A stretch of DNA of 43,309 nucleotides, from the NCBI RefSeq assembly GCF_000342045.1, contig NZ_AONQ01000039.1:1-43309 (forward strand). Direction: 5' to 3'. The notes beneath the pieces were generated by a model. That model ran no database searches. It had not been told where the DNA came from and worked only from the letters and a program-made list of their open reading frames with translations. This stretch comes from Paramagnetospirillum caucaseum. GTDB lineage: Bacteria > Pseudomonadota > Alphaproteobacteria > Rhodospirillales > Magnetospirillaceae. The position numbers and the translations under genes are program-made. Shown in pieces: positions 8,971 through 18,556 of the stretch; the first letter of the stretch is position 1; each line of letters opens with the position of its first letter.

Positions 8971-11301
8971 ATGACGCAGGTGGCATCCATTTCCCAGCAG
9001 ATCTGGGACATGAAGTATCGGTTGAAGTCCGCCGAGGGAACGGCGCTGGACGGCACCATCGAGGACACCTGGCGCCGGGTGGCGCGCACCCTGGCGGCGG
9101 TGGAGGCCGATTCCGCCCTGTGGGAGACGCGCTTCTTCGAGGCCATGGAGGACTTCAAGTTCCTGCCGGCCGGCCGCATCATCTCGGGGGCGGGCACCGA
9201 CCGCAAGGTGACGCTGTTCAACTGCTTCGTCATGGGCGACATCCCCGACGACATGGCCGGCATCTTCGAGCACCTGAAGGAAGCCGCCCTGACCATGCAG
9301 CAGGGCGGCGGCATCGGCTACGACTTCTCGACGCTCAGGCCCAAGGGCGCCCCGGTCAAGGGCGTGGGGGCCGACGCCTCGGGTCCGCTGTCGTTCATGG
9401 ACGTGTGGGACGCCATGTGCCGCACCATCATGAGCGCGGGATCGCGCCGCGGCGCCATGATGGCCACCATGCGCTGCGACCATCCCGACATCGAGGCGTT
9501 CATCGACGCCAAGCGGGAAGCCGGGCGCCTGCGCATGTTCAACCTCTCCGTCCTGGTCACCGATCCCTTCATGCAGGCGGTGAAGGAGGACGGCGCGTGG
9601 GAACTGACCTTCAAGGGGGTCACCTACAGGAGCCTGCCGGCGCGCGAGCTGTGGAACAAGATCATGCGCGCCACCTATTCCTATGCCGAGCCCGGCGTGA
9701 TCTTCATCGACCGCATCAACCGGCTGAACAACCTTTCCTACTGCGAGGACATCCACGCCACCAACCCTTGCGGCGAGCAGCCGCTGCCGGCCTATGGCGT
9801 CTGCCTGCTGGGTTCGCTCAACCTGGCCCGGCTGGTCGACAGGCCGTTCGAGGACGGGGCGCGCCTCGACCTCGGCAAGCTCGACCGGCTGGTGCGCGTC
9901 GCGGTGCGCATGATGGACAACGTCATCGACGTCTCCAACTATCCCCTGGACCGCCACCGCCACGAGGCGGTGTCCAAGCGCCGCATCGGGCTGGGCATCA
10001 CCGGGCTGGCCGACGCCCTGATCCTGTGCGGGGCGCGCTATGGCGGGCGTGAAGCCATCCGCCTGACCGAGACCTGGATGGCGGCCATCCGCCGCTCGGC
10101 CTATCTCGCCTCGGCCGACCTGGCCAGGGAGAAGGGCGCCTTCCCCCTCTACGACGCCGAGAAGTATCTGGCGGGCGAGACCATCCGCTCCCTGGAGCCC
10201 GAGGTGGTCGAGGCCATCCGCGCCAACGGCATCCGCAACGCCTTGCTCACCTCCATCGCGCCGACCGGCACCATCTCGCTGTTTGCCGACAACGTGTCGT
10301 CGGGGCTCGAGCCGGTGTTCGCCTTCACCTATACCCGCGGCGTGCTCCAGCGCGACGGCACGCGCCGCGAGGAGGAGGTCAGCGACTACGCCTACCGCCT
10401 GTTCCGCCGCCAGCGGGGCGAGAACGCGCCGCTGCCCTCCTATTTCGTCGACGCCCTGTCTCTCACCCCCGGCGACCATGTGGTGATGCAGGCCGCCGTG
10501 CAGAAATACGTGGACTCGTCCATCTCCAAGACCATCAACGTGCCGGAGGATATCTCCTTCGACGCCTTCAAGGACGTCTATACCCAAGCCTACGAGCTGG
10601 GCTGCAAGGGCTGCACCACCTATCGCCCCAACGACGTCACCGGCGCCGTGCTGGAGGTCAAGAAGGAGGCCCGGCCCGAGGACAGCGCCGAGCCGGAACT
10701 GCCGCTGGAGAAGACCCGGACCCGCTATACCGACCCGCTGGATTCCGGCATCGTCCACCTGACCCAGCCCCTCGACCGGCCCGAGGCGCTGCCCGGCTCC
10801 ACCTACAAGGTGCGCTGGCCGGATTCCGACCACGCCATGTACATCACGCTGAACGACATCATCCAGGACGGGCGACGGCGGCCGTTCGAGGTGTTCATCA
10901 ACTCCAAGAACATGGAGCACTTCGCCTGGACAGTGGCGCTGACCCGCATGATTTCGGCGGTGTTCCGCCGCGGCGGCGACGTGGCCTTCGTGGTCGAGGA
11001 GCTGAAGGCGGTGTTCGACCCGCGCGGCGGCCAATGGGTGGGCGGGCGCTACGTCCCCTCGCTGCTGGCCGCCATCGGCGAGGTGATCGAGCGCCACATG
11101 ATCGCCATCGGCTTCCTGCCCGACCCCAAGGCGGCGCGCGAACCCATCGAGGCCCGCGACGACCGCTACGAAGAGGGGCGCAAGGTGGTCAACCTGGGCG
11201 AGACCCGCCTGCGCCACTGCCCCAAGTGCAACCAGCCGGCCCTGCTGCGCTCGGAAGGCTGCGACACCTGTACCTCGTGCGGCTATTCCAAGTGCGGATG
11301 A
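8971..11301 (+). CDS. nrdJ: Vitamin B12-dependent (class II) ribonucleoside-diphosphate reductase
   Basis: A 776-residue class II reductase that makes deoxyribonucleotides using adenosylcobalamin to generate the thiyl radical, so it needs no oxygen and no NrdB. Visible motifs are the first active-site Cys in LFNCFVMGD (C85), the NPCGEQPLPAYG loop with the radical cysteine (about C267) and Glu, and the phosphate-binding stretch SIAPTGTISLFADNVSSG. The C-terminal cysteine motif is CPKCNQPALLRSEGCDTCTS, followed by a further CGYSKCG. The ATG at 8971 follows a purine-rich stretch (GGAAGAAGAAAG). The 259 bp upstream hold a DnaA-box cluster but no recognisable B12 riboswitch. The B12 adenosyltransferase CobO is encoded 3.3 kb downstream. 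Confidence 0.96.
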   Translation: MTQVASISQQIWDMKYRLKSAEGTALDGTIEDTWRRVARTLAAVEADSALWETRFFEAMEDFKFLPAGRIISGAGTDRKVTLFNCFVMGDIPDDMAGIFEHLKEAALTMQQGGGIGYDFSTLRPKGAPVKGVGADASGPLSFMDVWDAMCRTIMSAGSRRGAMMATMRCDHPDIEAFIDAKREAGRLRMFNLSVLVTDPFMQAVKEDGAWELTFKGVTYRSLPARELWNKIMRATYSYAEPGVIFIDRINRLNNLSYCEDIHATNPCGEQPLPAYGVCLLGSLNLARLVDRPFEDGARLDLGKLDRLVRVAVRMMDNVIDVSNYPLDRHRHEAVSKRRIGLGITGLADALILCGARYGGREAIRLTETWMAAIRRSAYLASADLAREKGAFPLYDAEKYLAGETIRSLEPEVVEAIRANGIRNALLTSIAPTGTISLFADNVSSGLEPVFAFTYTRGVLQRDGTRREEEVSDYAYRLFRRQRGENAPLPSYFVDALSLTPGDHVVMQAAVQKYVDSSISKTINVPEDISFDAFKDVYTQAYELGCKGCTTYRPNDVTGAVLEVKKEARPEDSAEPELPLEKTRTRYTDPLDSGIVHLTQPLDRPEALPGSTYKVRWPDSDHAMYITLNDIIQDGRRRPFEVFINSKNMEHFAWTVALTRMISAVFRRGGDVAFVVEELKAVFDPRGGQWVGGRYVPSLLAAIGEVIERHMIAIGFLPDPKAAREPIEARDDRYEEGRKVVNLGETRLRHCPKCNQPALLRSEGCDTCTSCGYSKCG

Positions 11302-11306
11302 GGTAA

Positions 11307-11591
11307 GTGGAAGGCGGCGGGCAGCGACTGGACAAGTGGCTGTTTTTCTGCCGTTTTTTCAAGTCGCGCTCGCTGGCCGCGAATGTGGTTGAGGGCGGCG
11401 GAGTGCGTCTGAACGGCCACGCCGTCACCAAACCGGCCCATGCCATCAGGCCCGGCGACCGGGTGACCTTCCCCGCCGGCCCCTATCTGCGCACTGTCGA
11501 GATGCTCGCCCCGGGCGGACGGCGCGGCCCGGCCCCCGAGGCGCAGGGCCTCTATCGCGATCTGGGACGGGAACGGGCGCCGGAGGCGTGA
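11307..11591 (+). CDS. S4-domain RNA-binding protein, Hsp15/HslR type
   Basis: A 94-residue basic protein with an S4 fold: QRLDKWLFFCRFFKSRSLAA, VVEGGGVRLNGHAVTKPAH and IRPGDRVTF. This is the RNA-binding module of Hsp15, which binds 50S subunits carrying stalled nascent chains. The start is taken as the GTG at 11307, five bases after the nrdJ stop; GAGG overlaps the end of nrdJ, so translation may be coupled. Its C-terminal tail (GGRRGPAPEAQGLYRD) is conserved in alphaproteobacterial members. Confidence 0.85.
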   Translation: MEGGGQRLDKWLFFCRFFKSRSLAANVVEGGGVRLNGHAVTKPAHAIRPGDRVTFPAGPYLRTVEMLAPGGRRGPAPEAQGLYRDLGRERAPEA

Positions 11592-11598
11592 GGCCGCC

Positions 11599-14379
11599 TC
11601 ACTCCGCCGCCTTGGTGCCGGCGGCGGTCCTGGCGGCGGGATCTTCCAGGGCGGCGAGCAGGGCGGCCTTGATCTGCTCCAGCTTGCGGCCATGCTCGAT
11701 CTTATGGCCGAACACGTCCTTGACGTAGAACACGTCCACCACCCGCTCGCCATAGGTGGAGATGTGGGCCGAGGAAATCTGCAGCCCCACATTGGTCATG
11801 GCGTTGGTGATGTCGTAGAGCAGGCCGGGCCGATCGCGGCCGTTGACCTCGACCACGGTGTGGGAGCGCGACGGTTTGTTGTCGACCAGCACGCGGGGCG
11901 GCACCTTGAAGACGTGGGCGCGGGACGGCAGCTTGCCCTTCCGGGCCGCCAGCTCGCGGTCGAGGCGGGCGCGTCCCGACAGCACCTGCTCGACGCAGGC
12001 CGACAGCTTGGCCAGCTTGGCCGGGCTGTCGAAGGCGCCGCCGTCGGAATCCTGGATGCAGAAGGTGTCGAGCGCCATGCCGTTGGCCAGGGTGATGATC
12101 TTGGCGTCGACGATGTTGGCGCCCGACACCGCCATGGCGCCGGCGATCTGCGAGAACAGGCCGGGATGGTCGCCGGTATAGACGACGATCTCGGTGACGG
12201 CCCGGTGGGAATCCACCCGGGGCTCGACGGTCAAGGGCGCACGCACCGCCTCGGCTTCCCGCACCAGCCGGGCGTGGCGCAGGTGGATGGGGGTGTCGAA
12301 GGTAGTCCAATAGGTGGAATAGCCGCGCGCGATGTGGGCCTCGATGTCCTCGGGCGGCCAGGCCAGCCTGAACAGCTCGGAACGCAGCGAATCCTGGGCG
12401 GCCTTGACCCGGGCGGCGCGGGCCGTGCCCGACAGGCCGCCGGTCATCACCTCCATGGCGCGGGAATAGAGTTCGCGCAGCAGGCCGGCCTTCCAGGCGT
12501 TCCACACGGTGGGGCCGACGGCGCGGATATCGGCCACGGTCAGGCAGAGCAGCAGGCGCAGGCGCTCGGGCGACTGGACCAGGGCGACGAAGTCGGAAAT
12601 GGTCTTGGGGTCGTCGATGTCGCGCTTGAAGGCGATGCGGCTCATGGCCAGATGCTCGCGCACCAGCCAGGCGGCGGATTCCGTCTCCTCGTCGGTCAGC
12701 CCCAGGCGCGGACCGAGCTTCATCACCACCTCGGCGCCCAGGGCGGAATGGTCGCCGCCGCGGCCCTTGGCGATGTCGTGGCAGAACACCGCGATGAACA
12801 GGGCGCGGCGCGACACCACCTGATGGATCACCTCGGTGGAGGTCGGGGCCTCGGCCTTGAGGTCGCCGCGCTCCAGGGCGTGCAGCACGCCCAGCGCCTG
12901 CACCGTATGCTCGTCCACGGTGTAGACATGGTACATGTCGTACTGCATCTGGGCGACGACGCGGCCGAAATCAGGGATGAAGCGGCCCAGCACCCCGGCC
13001 TCGTTCATGTGGCGCAGCGCCACTTCCGGGTTCTTGCGCGAGGTGACCATCTCGACGAATAGCCGGTTGGCGATCGGATCGACGCGCAGGCCGGCATCGA
13101 TGCGCTTCAGGTTGCGGTGGACCATGTCGAGCGCGTGGGGGTGGATGTCCACCTCCTGGTCGAGCGCGGTGTGGAACAGGCGGATCATCGCCGCCGGGTC
13201 CTTCTCGAACTGGTCGGGGGCGGTGACGTCGAGCCGCCCGCCCTCCAGCGAGAAGCCGGCCACGGTGGTGCGGCGCGAAAACAGGCGGCCCAACTGCTGC
13301 AGCCGGCGCGGTTTGCTCTTGAAGGTCTCCTCGGTCAGGGCGCAGAACAGCCGCGTCAGGTCGCCCACGTCCTTGGCGATCAGGAAATAGTGCTTCATGA
13401 AGCGCTCGACGCCGCGCGAGCAGGCGCGGTCGGCGTAATGCATGCGCACCGCGATCTCGGGCTGGACGTCGAAGGTCAGCCGGTCCTCGGGGCGGTCGGT
13501 CAGGTAGTGCAGGTGGCAGCGCACCGCCCACAGGAAGGCCTGGGCCTTGGCGAAACGCCGCGCCGCCGGGCGCGAGATGATCCCCTTCTCCGCCAGTTCC
13601 GACACGTCCTCGACCCGGTAGACGTATTTGGCGATCCAGTACAGGGTGTGCAGGTCGCGCAGGCCGCCCTTGCCCTCCTTGACGTTGGGTTCCAGCACGT
13701 AGCGGGAATCGCCCATGCTGGAATGGCGCGAATCGCGCTCGGCCAGCTTGGATTCCACGAAGGCCTCGGCGGTGCCGGCCATGATCTCGGCCGAGTAGCG
13801 GGTCCACAGATCGTCGAACAGCGCCCGCTCGCCCCACAGCCAGCGCATCTCCAGCAAGGCGGTGCGGATGGTCAGGTCGGCCTTGGCGTTGCGCACGCAA
13901 TCCTCGGCCGAGCGGGTGGAATGCCCGACCTTCAGCCCCATGTCCCACAGCATGTAGAGGATGAATTCCACCACCTGCTCGTGATAGGGCGTGCGCTTGT
14001 AGGGCAGCAGGAACAGCAGGTCGATGTCGGAATGGGGCGACAGCTCGCCGCGCCCATAGCCGCCCACCGCCACCAGACTCATGCTCTCCCCCGCCGTGCG
14101 CACGCCTTGGGGAAACTCGCGGTCGCAGGCGTAGTCGTGGACCAGACGGACCAGCTGGTCGATCAGGAAGCAGTTCTCGCGCACCGTGGCCGTGCCGTCG
14201 CCGTGGGCGTCGAAGCGGCTGCGTACCTCGGCGCGCCCCGAGGCCAGCACCTGCTTGAAAATCTCCAGAACCCTCATCCGCCGCTTGTTCTTGGGCAGGT
14301 CCTCATCCACCAGCCCATCCAGGCGGGCGATGACCGCCTGGCGGTTGATGATGGCGCGCTGGCCTTTGATCTTGCTCAT
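11599..14379 (-). CDS. glnD: [Protein-PII] uridylyltransferase / uridylyl-removing enzyme
   Basis: Main nitrogen sensor: it adds UMP to PII proteins when glutamine is low and removes it when glutamine is high. The 926-residue protein has the full domain order: nucleotidyltransferase with GGYGRGELSPHSDIDLLFL (residues 106-124, metal-binding D118 and D120), the PII-uridylyltransferase helical domain, an HD phosphohydrolase domain with FCHDIAKGRGGDHS (about 525-540), and two C-terminal ACT domains (TGDHPGLFSQIAGAM and GRDRPGLLYDITNAM) that bind glutamine. It ends convergently with the S4-domain gene, only 7 bp apart. In many alphaproteobacteria it lies elsewhere, so the neighbours are not informative. 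Confidence 0.97.
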   Translation of the reverse strand: MSKIKGQRAIINRQAVIARLDGLVDEDLPKNKRRMRVLEIFKQVLASGRAEVRSRFDAHGDGTATVRENCFLIDQLVRLVHDYACDREFPQGVRTAGESMSLVAVGGYGRGELSPHSDIDLLFLLPYKRTPYHEQVVEFILYMLWDMGLKVGHSTRSAEDCVRNAKADLTIRTALLEMRWLWGERALFDDLWTRYSAEIMAGTAEAFVESKLAERDSRHSSMGDSRYVLEPNVKEGKGGLRDLHTLYWIAKYVYRVEDVSELAEKGIISRPAARRFAKAQAFLWAVRCHLHYLTDRPEDRLTFDVQPEIAVRMHYADRACSRGVERFMKHYFLIAKDVGDLTRLFCALTEETFKSKPRRLQQLGRLFSRRTTVAGFSLEGGRLDVTAPDQFEKDPAAMIRLFHTALDQEVDIHPHALDMVHRNLKRIDAGLRVDPIANRLFVEMVTSRKNPEVALRHMNEAGVLGRFIPDFGRVVAQMQYDMYHVYTVDEHTVQALGVLHALERGDLKAEAPTSTEVIHQVVSRRALFIAVFCHDIAKGRGGDHSALGAEVVMKLGPRLGLTDEETESAAWLVREHLAMSRIAFKRDIDDPKTISDFVALVQSPERLRLLLCLTVADIRAVGPTVWNAWKAGLLRELYSRAMEVMTGGLSGTARAARVKAAQDSLRSELFRLAWPPEDIEAHIARGYSTYWTTFDTPIHLRHARLVREAEAVRAPLTVEPRVDSHRAVTEIVVYTGDHPGLFSQIAGAMAVSGANIVDAKIITLANGMALDTFCIQDSDGGAFDSPAKLAKLSACVEQVLSGRARLDRELAARKGKLPSRAHVFKVPPRVLVDNKPSRSHTVVEVNGRDRPGLLYDITNAMTNVGLQISSAHISTYGERVVDVFYVKDVFGHKIEHGRKLEQIKAALLAALEDPAARTAAGTKAAE

Positions 14380-14505
14380 GGTCGGGTGCCGTCACCGCAG
14401 GAAATCGAAGGAGCGATTATAGGAGGCGGATGCCGGCCCCCGCCAGCCCATTCGAACGCGGATTGGGCATGCGGCGGCCATTGCCCGACATTTGGGCAGG
14501 GTCAT

Positions 14506-14569
14506 GCGGGCAAGATGCCCGCGCTCCGAACCTGTGCGACGCTCTCCGGAGCGCGGCCGTCCCGGCCGC
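14506..14569. repeat. Palindromic intergenic repeat between cobO and glnD
   Basis: GCGGGCA-AGA-TGCCCGC (14506-14522) and GCGGCCG-TCC-CGGCCGC (14553-14569) are two perfect 7-bp hairpins in the 203-bp gap between cobO and glnD, both minus-strand genes. The first, with its flanking GCTCC, looks like a dispersed repeat common in many bacterial genomes (recalled, not searched). They may end cobO transcription. Nothing else is seen in the gap. Confidence 0.45.
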
Positions 14570-14582
14570 TCCCCGGCGGCGC

Positions 14583-15188
14583 CTAAAACTCCACCCCCGC
14601 CTGGGCCTTGATGCCGGCCTTGAAGGGATGCTTCACCATGGTCATCTCGGTGACCAGATCGGCGGCCTCGATCACCGGGGGCAGCGCGTTGCGCCCGGTG
14701 AGCACCACGTGCTGGCCCTCGGGCCGCGCCTTGGCGGCGGCCAGCACCGTCTCGAGGTCCAGGTACTCGTAGCGCAGCGCCACGTTGATCTCGTCGAGGA
14801 TCACCATCTTGTAGCCGGGATCGGCCAGCATGGCGGCGGCCAGTTCCCAGGCGCGGGCGGCGGCGGCCATGTCGCGGGTGCGGTCCTGGGTCTCCCAGGT
14901 GAAGCCCTCGCCCATGGCGCGGAAGGTGACCAGATCGCCGAAGCCCTCCATCACCCGGCGCTCGGCGGTGTCCCAGGCGCCCTTGATGAACTGGACGATG
15001 CCGACCTTCATGCCGTGGCCGACGCAGCGGATGGCCATGCCGAAGGCGGCGGTGGACTTGCCCTTGCCCGCCCCGGTATGGACGAGCATCACGCCGCGCG
15101 CCCCGGTCTTCCTGGCCATCAGCTTGTCGCGCGACGCCTTCTTCTTGGCCATTTTCTCGCGGTGGCGCTGGTCCTGGTCCTCGGTCAT
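14583..15188 (-). CDS. cobO: Cob(I)yrinic acid a,c-diamide adenosyltransferase
   Basis: Attaches the 5'-deoxyadenosyl group of ATP to cobalt in corrinoids (CobO/BtuR/CobA type), giving coenzyme B12. The 201-residue protein shows the P-loop VHTGAGKGKSTAAFGMA (about residues 36-52), VGIVQFIKGAWDTAER, the MVILDEINVALRY Walker-B-like motif and VVLTGRNALPP. It starts at ATG 15188. No other cob genes are in the window, so here it may serve salvage as well as synthesis. Its product is the cofactor of NrdJ encoded at 8971-11301. It is divergent from pstB. Confidence 0.96.
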   Translation of the reverse strand: MTEDQDQRHREKMAKKKASRDKLMARKTGARGVMLVHTGAGKGKSTAAFGMAIRCVGHGMKVGIVQFIKGAWDTAERRVMEGFGDLVTFRAMGEGFTWETQDRTRDMAAAARAWELAAAMLADPGYKMVILDEINVALRYEYLDLETVLAAAKARPEGQHVVLTGRNALPPVIEAADLVTEMTMVKHPFKAGIKAQAGVEF

Positions 15189-15321
15189 GGTCTCTCCGGC
15201 GGGATGGGGGGGTTCGCCATAGATGGCGACCGGGCGGCGGGGTTCAAGACTGAAACAAATCCTTCACGTTTTTCCGGTTGCGTCCAGCGGTATAAGCCCT
15301 GCGGGACTCTGGAAGGACGAC

Positions 15322-16098
15322 ATGACGGAACAATCGATCCAGCCCAAGATGACGGCCCGGACGCTTGCTGTCCATTATGGCGGAAAGCCAGCCCTGAAGG
15401 GTGTCGACCTGGACATCGCGGCGGGCGAGGTCACCGCCCTAATCGGCCCGTCGGGCTGCGGCAAATCCACCTTCCTGCGCTGCCTCAACCGGATGAACGA
15501 CACCATCGCGGCGGCGCGGGTGAGCGGCAGCGCCACCCTGGACGGCGAGGAGATCTATGGCGCCGCCGGCATGGACCCGGTGCTGCTGCGCGCCCGGGTC
15601 GGCATGGTGTTCCAGCGCCCCAATCCCTTCCCCAAATCCATCTACGACAACGTGGCCTTCGGCCCGCGCCTGCACCGCCTGGTGGCCGAGGGCGAAGCGA
15701 TGGATTCCCTGGTCCGCCGCTCGCTGGAGCGCGCCGGGCTGTGGAAGGAGGTCAAGGATGTGCTGGGCCAGATGGGCACCGGCCTGTCGGGCGGCCAGCA
15801 GCAGCGCCTGTGCATCGCGCGGGCCATCGCCGTCGAGCCCGAGGTGATCCTGATGGACGAGCCGTGCTCGGCGCTCGATCCCATCGCCACGGCGCGCATC
15901 GAGGAACTGATCGACGAACTGCGCGAGAGCTTCACCATCGTCATGGTCACCCATTCCATGCAGCAGGCGGCCCGCGTGTCGCAGACCACCGCCTTCTTCC
16001 ACCTGGGCGACATCGTCGAGGTGGGCGCCACCGAACGGATCTTCACGGCGCCGGCCAATCCGCTCACCCAGGGCTACATCACCGGCCGCTTCGGCTGA
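15322..16098 (+). CDS. pstB: Phosphate ABC transporter ATP-binding protein PstB
   Basis: ATPase of the high-affinity phosphate importer PstSCAB. The 258-residue protein has Walker [20 protein letters not shown], the PstB-typical [19 protein letters not shown], signature [14 protein letters not shown], Walker [14 protein letters not shown] and switch MVTHSMQQA. The ATG at 15322 follows AAGGA; a much longer upstream reading frame has no coding character. The pstS, pstC and pstA genes are absent on either side, so the membrane partners must be encoded elsewhere. A TATAAG (15291-15296) is a plausible -10, but no good Pho box was found upstream. Confidence 0.95.
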   Translation: MTEQSIQPKMTARTLAVHYGGKPALKGVDLDIAAGEVTALIGPSGCGKSTFLRCLNRMNDTIAAARVSGSATLDGEEIYGAAGMDPVLLRARVGMVFQRPNPFPKSIYDNVAFGPRLHRLVAEGEAMDSLVRRSLERAGLWKEVKDVLGQMGTGLSGGQQQRLCIARAIAVEPEVILMDEPCSALDPIATARIEELIDELRESFTIVMVTHSMQQAARVSQTTAFFHLGDIVEVGATERIFTAPANPLTQGYITGRFG

Positions 16099-16112
16099 GG
16101 GAGATTATCCGC

Positions 16113-16832
16113 ATGACCACCATCGGCGAACCGCACATCGTCAAGTCCTACGATTCCGAACTGGCCCGGCTGGACGATTCCCTGGCCCGCATGGGCGGCC
16201 TGGCCGAGGCCCAGATGGCCGCCGCGCTGGAAGCGCTGGAGGCCCGCGACAGTGGTCTGGCCGCCCGGGTGATGGAGGGCGACGCCCAGGTGGACGCGGT
16301 CGAGGCCTTCGTCAACGAACAGGCGGTGCGGGTGCTGGCCCTGCGCTCGCCCGTCGCCGACGACCTGCGCACCGTGGTGGCGGCGCTGAAGATCGCCGGC
16401 GAGATCGAGCGCATCGCCGATCTTGCCGCCAACGCCGCCAAGCGCTCGCTGGTCTTGAACCGCCTGCCGCCGGTGGAGCCCATGCGCTCGCTGCTGCGCC
16501 TGGGGCGGCTGGCGCTGGGGCTGGTCAAGGAGGTGATGGACGCCCATCTCGGCCACGACGCCCTGCGCGCCCTGGCGGCGCGCGACCGCGACCAGGAGAT
16601 CGACGACGTCTATGCCTCGCTGTTCCGCGAGATCCTCACCTACATGATGGAGGACCCGAGGAACATCACGCCGTGCTCGCACCTGATGTTCATCGCCAAG
16701 AATTTCGAGCGCATCGGCGACCACGCCACCAACATCGCCGAACTGGCCCATTTCCGCATCCTCGGCCGGGCGGCCCCCCAGGACCGGCCCAAGCGGGACG
16801 ACTCATCCTTCGTCGGCGCCGATCCGGAGTAA
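16113..16832 (+). CDS. phoU: Phosphate signalling regulator PhoU
   Basis: Negative regulator that connects the Pst transporter to the PhoR/PhoB two-component system. The 239-residue all-helical protein has the two PhoU repeats, each with the metal-binding E/D-rich helix pattern: IAGEIERIADLAANAAKRS in the first and IAKNFERIGDHATNIAELA in the second. It follows pstB by 14 bp with GAGGGAG upstream of the ATG, so the two are co-transcribed. Its 3' end faces the Pit gene with a 24-bp gap, too short for a clear terminator. Confidence 0.96.
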   Translation: MTTIGEPHIVKSYDSELARLDDSLARMGGLAEAQMAAALEALEARDSGLAARVMEGDAQVDAVEAFVNEQAVRVLALRSPVADDLRTVVAALKIAGEIERIADLAANAAKRSLVLNRLPPVEPMRSLLRLGRLALGLVKEVMDAHLGHDALRALAARDRDQEIDDVYASLFREILTYMMEDPRNITPCSHLMFIAKNFERIGDHATNIAELAHFRILGRAAPQDRPKRDDSSFVGADPE

Positions 16833-16856
16833 AGGCCCGGAAGGCCCGGACACGCC

Positions 16857-17858
16857 CTACCAGAAGTGGGTGGACAGCCAGTAGAACAGGGCGGCCACCG
16901 ATCCCGAGGCGGGAATGGTGATCACCCAGGCCACCACGATGTTGCCGGCGACGTGCCAGCGCACCGCCGACAGCTTGCGCGCCGCGCCGACGCCGATGAT
17001 GGCGCCGGTGATGGTGTGGGTGGTCGACACCGGAATGCCCAGCCAGGTGGCGCCGAACAGGGTGATGGCTCCGCCGGTCTCGGCGCAGAAGCCCTGGACC
17101 GGGCGCAGGTCGGTGATCTTGGAGCCCATGGTCTTGACGATGCGCCAGCCGCCGAACAGGGTGCCGAGCCCCATGGCGATCTGGCAGGTGATGGCCACCC
17201 ACAGCGGCACGTGGAAGGTGTCGCCCAGCATGCCCTGGCTGAACAGCAGCACGGTGATGATGCCCATGGTCTTCTGGGCGTCGTTGCCGCCGTGGCCCAG
17301 GGAATACATGGCCGCCGAGAAGAACTGCAGCACCCGGAAGCGCTGGTCCACCGCGAAGGGGGTGGTGCGGCGGCACGCCCATGACACCACCAGCACCAGC
17401 AGCATGGCCAGCAGCAGGCCGATCAGCGGCGACAGGATGATGGCCGAGCCGGTCTTGATGAAGCCGGACATCACCAGGGCGGCCAGGCCGCCCTTGGCGA
17501 TGCCGGCGCCGGCGATGCCGCCGATCAGGGCGTGGGAGCTGGACGACGGGATGCCCAGCAGCCAGGTGAAGACGTTCCAGGTGATGGCGCCCACCAGGGC
17601 GCCGAAGATCACATGGGTGTCGATCAGGCCGGGCTGGACGATGCCGGTGCCGATGGTCTTGGCCACGCTGGTGGTGAAGAACAGCAGGGCGATGGTGTTG
17701 AAGAACGCCGCCCAGGCCACCGCGTATTTGGGCGACAACACCCGGGTGGACACCACCGTGGCGATGGAATTGGCCGCGTCGTGCAGGCCATTGAGGAAAT
17801 CGAAGACCAGGGCCGTGATGACCAGGGCGACGATGATGGGAAAGGCGACGGATTCCAT
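16857..17858 (-). CDS. pit: Low-affinity inorganic phosphate transporter, PiT family
   Basis: A 333-residue membrane protein with about ten predicted segments and the two inverted PiT signatures FDFLNGLHDAANSIATVVST (N-terminal half) and GHGGNDAQKTMGIITVLL (C-terminal half), plus GIPSSSSHALIGGIAGAGIA and GIPVSTTHTITGAIIGVGAA. It imports metal-phosphate by proton symport. It starts at ATG 17858, nine bases after the DUF47 gene, with which it forms the well-known Pit-accessory operon. It is shorter than E. coli PitA (about 500), as usual for the bacterial DUF47-linked type. Confidence 0.95.
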   Translation of the reverse strand: MESVAFPIIVALVITALVFDFLNGLHDAANSIATVVSTRVLSPKYAVAWAAFFNTIALLFFTTSVAKTIGTGIVQPGLIDTHVIFGALVGAITWNVFTWLLGIPSSSSHALIGGIAGAGIAKGGLAALVMSGFIKTGSAIILSPLIGLLLAMLLVLVVSWACRRTTPFAVDQRFRVLQFFSAAMYSLGHGGNDAQKTMGIITVLLFSQGMLGDTFHVPLWVAITCQIAMGLGTLFGGWRIVKTMGSKITDLRPVQGFCAETGGAITLFGATWLGIPVSTTHTITGAIIGVGAARKLSAVRWHVAGNIVVAWVITIPASGSVAALFYWLSTHFW

Positions 17859-17867
17859 CGGCGGGGC

Positions 17868-18509
17868 CTAGACCTGTTCGATCACCACCGTCTCGATGAC
17901 GTTGGCCACGTCGTCGAAGCGGTCGGAGACCTTTTCCAGCCGCTGATAGATCTCCTTGCGGGTGATCAGCTTGACCGGGTCCTTCTCGGTGGCGAACAGG
18001 GTGCGCAGGCCTTCGTGCTGGCGCTTGTCGGCGGCGCTTTCCTGGCGGCCGATGGCGTCGCACAGTTCGTTGATGGCCGCCGCGTTGCGGGTGACTTCGC
18101 GCATCAGCGGGATGGCCTTGGTCAGCAGGTGGGCGCACTCGACGATGCCGGTGGCCAGCGCCCGCATGTCGGGGGTGAATTCCTTGACGCTATAGAGGTC
18201 GACGCGCTGCGCCACCTCCTCGATGCCGTCCACCGCGTCATCCATGGTGGTGATCAGCCGGTGGATCTGGTCGCGGTCGAAGGGGGTGATGAACGAACGG
18301 TGCAGGGCCTGCAGGGTGGCGCGGGTGATGAGGTCGGCCTCGCCCTCGAAGGCGCAGATCTGCTTGAAATGCAGCCCCATGTCGGCGCCGTCGCCCATCA
18401 TGTCCTCCAGCGCCCTGGCGGCGAGGTGGATCTTCTCCGCGTGCTGGATGAACAATCCGACGAATTCCTCCTCCTTGGGCATCAAGGCACGGAACATGCG
18501 GAAAAACAT
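17868..18509 (-). CDS. DUF47 (PhoU-like) accessory protein of the Pit transporter
   Basis: A 213-residue all-helical protein of the DUF47/YkaA family, structurally related to PhoU. Recognisable stretches are MFFRMFRALMPKEEEFVGLF at the start, IHRLITTMDDAVDGIEEVAQ in the middle and KVSDRFDDVANVIETVVIEQ at the end. DUF47 genes are almost always next to pit genes and their products are thought to control Pit activity. It is the first gene of the minus-strand operon DUF47-pit, preceded by a Pho-box-like sequence. Confidence 0.92.
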   Translation of the reverse strand: MFFRMFRALMPKEEEFVGLFIQHAEKIHLAARALEDMMGDGADMGLHFKQICAFEGEADLITRATLQALHRSFITPFDRDQIHRLITTMDDAVDGIEEVAQRVDLYSVKEFTPDMRALATGIVECAHLLTKAIPLMREVTRNAAAINELCDAIGRQESAADKRQHEGLRTLFATEKDPVKLITRKEIYQRLEKVSDRFDDVANVIETVVIEQV

Positions 18510-18556
18510 GGGGGAACCCTTGGGCAGTTACGAGATTTGCCGCCTCAATAGCACAT

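Noticed and set aside
8629-11217. An 862-codon open frame antisense to nrdJ
   Set aside because: Same explanation: a high-GC shadow frame of a conserved gene, without recognisable domains.
15250-15267. Pho box upstream of pstB (CTGAAAC-AAAT-CCTTCAC)
   Set aside because: Only about eight of fourteen consensus positions match, and the distance to the best -10 (15291) is too long.
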